64,000 nt of DNA, taken from assembly GCA_012064385.1 (NCBI GenBank), contig QRDG01000342.1, positions 124,001 through 188,000 on the forward strand. Reading direction: 5' to 3'. The position numbers were made by a program, and so were the translations under genes. Positions 57,137 to 64,000 of the stretch are shown here, piece after piece. Numbering within the stretch: the stretch's first letter is position 1; each line of letters begins with the position of its first letter. Origin of the DNA: Puccinellia tenuiflora. Taxonomy: Eukaryota > Streptophyta > Magnoliopsida > Poales > Poaceae. The notes under the pieces were generated by a model that was given only the letters and a program-made list of their open reading frames with translations, searched no databases and had not been told where the DNA came from.

Positions 57137-58063
57137 TGTCGGGGGGCAGCCCCTGAGTAGGGTCAATATGGCGAAATACGCGTGGACTCAGAGTTGACCG
57201 AGTCAATGGCAAACCGACATACCGAACCGGCTTACCCGGGATCGATCGGGTCAAGGCTTACCGACATAACCCTATGTCGGATCATACATATTATATGTCG
57301 GGATCTCCTCTGTTGTTCTTATGTGCAGGAGAGGAGAAACTGAGTCAGGATGTGTCTGGCGAGTCTATGTCGGATCGGGAGGAATAAAGCTCTACCTCAG
57401 CTCCCAGTCAAGGCTCGCGTCTTGTCCCTACAATCACGGAGCAGGCGTCCTGCCACAGACAAGATGGGACGCACTGCCTAACCCTTGACTCGGTGGTCAT
57501 GGGATGGGCAGTCAGTCCTCCATGCTGCTGACCTATGCAGTACGGGGGAGCAGTGCACAGGAGTTGGTGGATTGGACATGCCACGCAGGGGTGACGGAAG
57601 CAGTCAGAGACCCAGGCGTGGCCACAGTGCTGCCTACGCCAGCACCAACGTCAGCCCTAACTCTGTACCCTGGGCTTCCCTATATAAGGAGCACCAGGGG
57701 CTCCTCTTACGGGGACGCTAGACACTTCATTTGAGAGCCCAGATACCCTGCTTCACGAGACACTTAGACACTTCCTAGAGAGCTTGGGAGCCATTCCGAG
57801 ACTCGGTAGAGGTGGCAGAATTCATAGCTTTTCATATACAGCTCAAGGAGCAGCTTGTAACTCGGTTGTAATCCACATATATAGATCAGACAGGCAGGAG
57901 TAGGGGTGTTATCTCCTCACGAGAGCCCCGAACCTGGGTAAAACCGTGTGTGTGTGTGTGTTTCTGTGTACGTCTTCACGTGCAAACCCTCCCCGGTGCC
58001 TCCAGCGTCCATCGGCCCCAACTCAAGCCTATCTATGGCATCTGTCCGTGCACCACCACGACA
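57137..58063 (+). mobile_element. 5' LTR of gypsy element H (Tat lineage)
   Basis: TGTCGG at 57137 to CACGACA at 58063 (927 bp), followed after two bases by a primer site. TATATAAGG at 57681 is a likely TATA box and a GT microsatellite lies at 57945-57961. The left flank TCGCC would be the duplicated target; its partner is beyond the window. Confidence 0.85.
57681..57689 (+). promoter_or_regulatory. TATA box of element H LTR
   Basis: TATATAAGG in CTTCCCTATATAAGGAGCACC, about 380 bases before the LTR end, as in element A. Confidence 0.6.
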
Positions 58064-58065
58064 GC

Positions 58066-58083
58066 TGGCGCCCACCGTGGGGC
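58066..58083 (+). other. Primer binding site of element H
   Basis: TGGCGCCCACCGTGGGGC two bases after the LTR terminus. The tRNA is not assigned. Confidence 0.8.
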
Positions 58084-58388
58084 CAGCAGCGGTGCTGGCT
58101 GGTGTGTTCATCCGGACGGGCTCCTTCATCGCGTCGGGTGAGCGTGTTCTCTGTGGCCTTGTCCACAGGTTCGGCTCACTCAACGTCGTCAGCGACAACG
58201 TCGGCTGTTTCGGCAGCAGGTCGCTACCCCAGAACGGGTGCCTCGTCGAGTTCGGCTCGTTCACCATCTACATCACCACCGAGGTTCCCTATCGGTTTCC
58301 CGAAAGGGTGCAGGTGGCTGCGAATCCTCCCGCTGTTTGCGCAGCTCGCGGCCGGCGTTTCGCTCGCCCCGCTAGCTGTGCAGAGGTC

Positions 58389-61300
58389 ATGATGACCGCC
58401 CCGGTTGCTGGAGCCGGCGTTGCTGCGGCCGGGGTGGCCGAGGTCAGCACCAGGTCGGCCAGGACGGCGCGCCCGCCGCTGGAGAGGCCGGAGAACCGTC
58501 AGGAGCAGGCCGGTACATCTGGTGTGCCGGCAACGCCGAGTCCTCTTCAGGACGTGATCGAGAAGCTGGCAACCCCAGTGGCTCCGAGTGCAGATGCTGC
58601 TCTGACTCAGGCGGAGTTGGAACAGCAGCGCAAGGAGATACTCGAGGAGGATCTAGAGGTGGCCCGATTCAGGCAGGAGTTCGACATCTCTCTCCGTGAG
58701 TACAACATCGCTCATGGTTTTACGCCAGTAGCAAATCCTGTTAGTCGCATAGATGAGGTGCGCAACCGAGGCAGAGACCTCAATGCCGAGATAGCTAGAG
58801 ATGGTAGAGCCAGATCTAGTAGAACTGCTAGCCATGTGTCGGCAGATAGGCCAAAGTACAGCACCCCCGCCAAGAACCTTAGGGCTGCAGTGGCAGCCGC
58901 ATCTGAGTTACCAAGCTTATCCGGAGATGCTCGTCGTAGGCAGCAGGACCGAGTCAACGAGCTAGTGGCTATTGCTAACCGCCAGAATGAAGCATTCCGG
59001 AATGCAAACCCGGATGTAGGTGGGTCTCGGTACCTTCACTCGAATGGTGGTGCCGGGGCAGTGTCCAAGGGACAGGCCTCTTCGCCACATGTCGGCGGAA
59101 GCCGTGGCCAGAGTGTGAACTATGGTAAGAACAAATAGCTGCAGGCGTATGATCCGGTATACGCCGGAAAGCAGAAAGCTGGCCAAGTTCAACCCGGTCA
59201 GAGAGCGCCAGAACCCGTTCAGGGCAGACAGGAAACTAACCGGGTCAACCCGGCAAATCCGGGTCAGCCACCTCGGTATCCGGTACCCAATCCACCTCGG
59301 CAACAACAGGGTGCCGGGTATGCCGAGCAGGCCGCTGACCGGTATGACGATGGTTACTCGGCCATGGAGCGGGCCGGGTACACAAGATTCAGAGATCTGG
59401 CGACCGAGGGTGCACTCGGTGCTAGGCTGGGAGCTCGCCAGCTACCAGCTCATGACGTCCGCAACAAGCTTGACAGAATCTATCTGTCTGAACTGCTGGA
59501 GGAGCAAGGCCCACCGGGTCCTGCGTGTTTTGGACCCCGGATCATGAAACAGCCACCGGTGCCGAACTTCCAGCTCCCCCGGGGTGCCAAGACCTATGAC
59601 GGTAGCACCAAGCCGGAGGACTGGCTAACAGATTATGTCACAGCGGTGCACATCGCTGGTGGCAGCCGCCGATGGGCTGTGCGGTATGTACCGCAGATGC
59701 TAGAGGGGCCAGCCCGAATCTGGCTGAACAACCTGGAGGAGAACAGCATTGATTGCTGGCTCGACTTCTCCGACGCTTTCGTCAGCAACTTCTCCAGCAC
59801 CTACAAGAGGCCGAATCGCCCTCAACAGCTGTCCATGTGTCGGCAGAGAGAAGAAGAGACGGACCGGGAGTACCTTACCCGGTGGAGCACGATCCGGAAC
59901 TCCTGTGAAGGAGTGATTGAGTCACAAGCCATTGCATGGTTTGCGCAAGGGTGCCGACATGGTTCCATGCTTTGGCAGAGACTCCAGAGGGAAATGCCGG
60001 CCACCTTGGCCGAAACAATGGCGATAGCGGACAGCTATGCACTCGGTGATCCGACACAGCCTTTGCTGACCCAGGTCGATGTGGGCAGGAGGTATCCTGC
60101 TCAAGACCGGGACAGATCGGGCCGGCGTAGCGATCGCCCGGACAACCGAAACAAGAGAAGAGACGACCGGCCGAATTATCGGTATGGTTCGGATCAGGTA
60201 GCAGCTGTCGACCAAGATCAAGTTGATGCCGGCAGCAGCCAGCGTCAGAAAAATGATGGTCCCTCATGGGGCCAGAACTCGGAAGGAAAGAGGCCGTGGA
60301 ACGGCGAGAAGAGGCCATGGAATGGTGAAAGGAAGCCGTGGAATGGCAACGAGAAACTGTGGGATGATTAGGAGAGGTACACCTATGAGAAGATGTTGGA
60401 TGGTCCCTACAGTTTCCACACCAGACATCCCCGCAGACCGGCTCAGCATACAACCCGGGAGTGCGGTTGGTACAAACGCAAGCCAGTAACTGCTGGTCCG
60501 ACATCCAGACCTGCACCTCTCACTGGTGCAAACACTCAGCCTCTGAACACTCAGCCGAGGCAGGAGGATGTCAACCAAGTGGCCAACAACAACAACTACT
60601 ACAACCGCAACAACAACGCCGGCCCGAGTCGGCAGAACGAGTATAGAGAGCCGCATCAGAGTTACATGGTCTTCGTGACCGAGCCGACGGACAAGCAGAG
60701 CCAACACCGACGTGCAATGGAGGTAAACGCGGTCATGCCGGCCGTGCCCAAGTTCATGTACTGGTCTGAGGATCAGATTACTTGGAGCATCAAGGACCAT
60801 CCCAGGGTCATGCCGAATCCCGGGGGTTATGCTCTAGTGGTGGATCCGACATTCGTCGGGCCCAGCATCAATGTCAGGTTTACCCGGGTCCTTGTTGACA
60901 ACGGGAGTAGCATCAACATCATGTACCGAGACACCATGGTCAAGCTCGGCATAACCGAGAACATGATGCAGCCAAGCAGAACCACCTTCCACGGCATTGT
61001 GCCGGGTGTCTCGCATGCGCCCATGGGCATAGTCTGGGTAGATGTCGCATTTGGCGATAAAAGCAATTGCCGAACTGAGAGTCTGCTGTTTGAGGTCGTG
61101 GACCTCGAAAGCCCGTATCATGCCTTACTCGGCAAGCCAGCACTCGCCAAGTTTATGGCGTCCACTCATGTGGCCTACCTGAAGATGAAGCTTTCGGGAC
61201 CAAATGGTGTCATCACCATCTCGGGAGACTACAAGCGTTCTATGGAGTGTGCTTCTGCCGGGTCCTGTCTGGCCGAGTCTTTGGTGATTGCTGCGGAGAA

Positions 61301-61479
61301 GAAGAGAATTCTTGAAGTGGGTGGCTCTGGCCCAGTCTGCTCAACTCGGCGTGCCGAGTCCGGCCAACCCGCAGCAGACTGCAACCTTCCAAGCGGCGAA
61401 GGAGTCCAAGAAAGTTGGCGTTGACGAGTCTAACCCGGACCACACTGTCATCATCGGTGCCGGGTTGGACAGCAAATAG
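58389..61479 (+). pseudogene. gag-protease of element H, with stops and a frameshift
   Basis: Start taken at ATG 58389 (MMTAPVAGAG); the frame is open further up but through the PBS. The first third is a Ala/Glu/Arg-rich coiled-looking region; an in-frame TAG (59136-59138) follows. The capsid core then appears: TYDGSTKPEDWLTDYVTAVH, ARIWLNNLEENSIDCW and FSSTYKRPN, with EREYLTRW-like EETDREYLTRW. A repeated KRPWNGE motif and a second TAG (60369-60371) lead to the aspartic protease: FTRVLVDNGSSINIMY (active-site Asp at about 60896) and LLGKPALAKFMA. A one-base gain in a G run near 61320 shifts frame, and a third TAG (61477-61479) precedes pol. All three TAGs are one transition from CAG. Confidence 0.88.
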
Positions 61480-64000
61480 GAAAGCGAGCTCATCCACTTC
61501 CTCCGTGAGAATCGGGATATCTTTGCATGGTCCAGTCAGGACTTGCCGGGTGTTCCGAGGGAGTTGGCTGAGCACTCTTTACATGTCAGGCCAGATGCTA
61601 GGCCAGTGAAGCAACCGACTCGGCGTCTTGCCGAAGGAAGAAGGAAGGCTGTGGGTGACGAGTTAGCCAAGTTACTCGCAGCAAATGCTGTCGTAGAAGT
61701 GAAGTATCCGGACTGGTTGGCTAACCCGGTCCTGGTAGAAAAGAAAAAGGAGGATCCGAATGCTGCCACTGTCTGGCGTATGTGTGTTGATTACACCCAC
61801 CTGAATAAAGCATGTCCTAAAGATCCATTCCCGCTGCCCCGGATCGATCAAGTGATCGACTCCACGGCCGGGTGTGAACTACTCTCGTTTGTAGATGCGT
61901 ATTCTGGTTTTCACCAGATACCGCTGAACCCTGATGATCAAATAAAGACTGCCTTTATCACCCCGTACGGGGCTTATTGCTATCGTGTTATGTGTTTTGG
62001 CTTGAGAAATGCCGGCGCTACTTACCAGCGTTGTATGCAAAAATGTCTGCATGACCAGATAGGTAAAAATGTGCAGGTATATGTCGACGACATAGTCATA
62101 AAAACTAAAGAAAAACACACTCTGCTGGATGATCTCAAAGAGACATTCGCAAACCTGCGGAAATTCCGACTTAAGCTTAATCCGGATAAATGTACATTCG
62201 GTGTGCCGGCAGGAAAATTACTCGGTTTCCTCGTGTCAAGCCGAGGTATCGAGGCAAACCCGACTAAGATCCGGGCAATAGAAAACATGAGGTTGCCGAG
62301 ATGCCTCCGGGATGTCCAGAAATTCACTGGATGTCTGGCTTCTCTGAGTCGTTTCCTAGGTCGGTTGGGAGAAAAGGCCTTGCCCTTATACCAACTGATG
62401 AAAAAATCAGATAAATTTAGCTGGACTCCGCAAGCGGATGCGGCATTTCATGAGCTGAAAAAGATGTTGGCTACTGCGCCGATACTGGCTTCGCCACTAC
62501 CGAGAGAGCCCATGCTGCTCTACATTGCGGCCACTAACCGAGTCGTTAGTGTCGTAGTGGTGGTGGAGCGAGAAGAAGAAGGAGCTACCGTGCAGAGGCC
62601 GGTGTATTATTTGAGTGAGGTGCTCTCCACATCAAAACAAAACTACCCTCACTATCAGAAAATGACTTATGGTGTCTACATGTCGGCCAAAAAACTAAAG
62701 CATTACTTCCAGGAGCACCCCATAACTGTTGTAAGTGCGGCCCCTGTGTCGGAAATCCTTGGCAACAAAGATGCCAGTGGCCGAGTCGCCAAATGGGCTA
62801 TCGAGCTCGCAGCTTACGCGTCGCAGTACGCGAGAAGAGATATCATCAAATCTCAGGCAGTGGCAGATTTCCTTGTGGATTGGGCCGAGATGCAGTATGA
62901 GCCGTCCCTGCCAGACTCCAACTACTGGAGAATGCATTTTGACGGGTCCAAGGTAAAGGAGGGCCTGGGAGCTGGTGTAGTTCTCACCTCGCCAAAGCGA
63001 GATCAGCTGAAATATGTGTTGCAAGTACACTTCGCGGCATCTAACAATGTCGCCGAGTATGAAGCACTGATTCATGGACTCAAGGTGGCCAAGGAAATAG
63101 GAATTCGCCGGATCATCTGTTATGGTGACTCGGACCTGGTGATTCAGCAAACATCGGGCAACTGGGATGCCCTAGATGCCAACATGGCGGCGTACCGGTT
63201 CCATGTCCAGAAAATTTCAGGATTCTTTGATGGTTGTGAATTCACTCACATTCGGCGGACAGATAATGAAAGTGCTGACATGCTGTCCAAGATTGGGTCA
63301 TATCGGCAGGCTATTCCACCCGGAGTATCGCTGGAGCATCTTCACAAGCCATCAATCAAGCCTTCACCCGAGTCTGAGTCGATATTCATACCGGGTAATC
63401 CGGAACCCGACGTCGTCCCGATGGACGTGGATGTCGGGAGCAAGCAACAGGACTCGGGGACTGCCACGCAGGACCCGGGGACTTCCATGGATGTCGAGTA
63501 CATTGAGCACGACTCGGCCACTACGCTGGAAAATTGGAAAGCCGCTTGGCGGAACTCGGGGATTCCTTGGGAGGACTCGGGGACTCGCCAGCCTATATCG
63601 GGGGCGGTGATGTCGGTTGATGCAATGGAAATTGACGAGCCTGTACTCGGCACTCGCCCGGTACCGAAATGGGCACAACCCATTATGACATTCATGTTAG
63701 ATGGCACCCTACCGAGTGATGAGGTCTCGGCCAGACAAATCCAAAGGCGATCCAAATCCTTCACCATCATCAATCATGAGCTGTACAAGAGAAGTGTGAC
63801 CACTGTACTTCAGCGCTGTGTCGAACCAGAAGAGGGGGAAAAGATTCTCCGAGATATCCATCAGGGAGAATGCGGTCATCACGCCTCTTCCCGAGCTATA
63901 GTGGCTAAAGCATTCCGATATGGGTTCTACTGGCCCAGTGCTTTGCAGCAGGCAGAGGACATAGTCCGGAAATATGAGGGATGTCAGAGGTTTGCTCACA
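61480..64000 (+). CDS. pol of element H: RT, RNase H, second RNase H, integrase start (partial)
   Basis: From 61480 the frame has no stop to the last base (840 codons), and the gene continues beyond the window. Domains in order: WRMCVDYTHLNKACPKDPFP (about 61780-61840) and FVDAYSGFHQI begin the reverse transcriptase; its catalytic YVDD is at 62080-62091, followed by LNPDKCTFGV and LLGFLVSSRGI. The connected RNase H-like domain (about 62460-62720) is weak. A second RNase H follows at about 62935-63300, with FDGSK, VAEYEAL, YGDSDLVI and RRTDNESADMLS giving its four acidic residues. A Pro/Asp/Ser-rich spacer (63360-63640) precedes the integrase zinc region, HQGECGHHASS to YEGCQRF; a Tyr (63973-63975) stands where the first Cys of the CxxC normally is. 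Two RNase H domains mark the Tat/Ogre-type gypsy lineage. Expression would need the upstream stops to be absent, so it is probably inactive. Confidence 0.9.

Noticed and set aside
57948..58388. Open frame upstream of the H gag start as coding
   Set aside because: It runs through the LTR and primer binding site, which are not translated; the frame is open by chance.

Overview
The window reads as repeat-rich intergenic and genic DNA from a large grass genome, most likely Triticeae (wheat, barley or Aegilops type). The evidence is copia LTRs of BARE/Angela style, Athila-type gypsy LTRs with TGATACG termini and a tRNA-Asp-like primer binding site, many CTCCCTCC-ended Stowaway MITEs, and two ordinary plant nuclear genes with GT-AG introns. 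No bacterial, viral or organellar genes are visible.

Layout. (1) 1-24082 is one nested retrotransposon stack. The outermost member is a minus-strand copia element (called D): LTR 21930-24082, leader 21585-21929 plus 2000-2733, broken gag 1269-1980. A minus-strand Athila-type gypsy element (B, 2734-21579, target duplication ATGGG) sits in D's leader. B's 5' LTR was itself hit twice: by a plus-strand gypsy element now lacking its 3' end (A, 7565-10682) and by a plus-strand element with both LTRs (C, 11301-20692, target duplication GGCAC). The end of another LTR (E, 1-1268) seems to cut D's gag. A Stowaway MITE sits in D's LTR. (2) 24083-39613 is gene-poor. It holds a non-autonomous hAT element (8-bp duplication), a 3-kb solo LTR (5-bp duplication), a poly(A)-tailed non-LTR retroposon (12-bp duplication) and a 30-bp minisatellite. 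(3) 39614-52284 is the genic island. It has two complete minus-strand genes: an eight-exon KMS/VMP1-type membrane protein gene and a four-exon FAP3-type chalcone-isomerase-fold fatty-acid-binding protein gene. Between and inside them are a LINE fragment, tiny MITEs and a PIF/Harbinger-like element carrying a long hairpin. (4) 52671-64000 is again nested: a TIR element, a copia element (53313-56560), a gypsy LTR fragment (G, 56561-57136) and a Tat-lineage gypsy element (H, 57137 to the right edge). H's RT-RNase H-integrase frame is open to the last base.

Function. Only KMS and FAP3 look like working host genes. KMS belongs to an ER/Golgi membrane family needed for secretory organisation. FAP3 belongs to a plastid stroma fatty-acid-binding family. 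They share a strand but are 5.2 kb apart, with no sign of co-regulation. The rest is transposon DNA in various states of decay. B and C share a homologous 3' non-coding region, so they probably belong to one Athila-related family, with both copies lacking RT and integrase.
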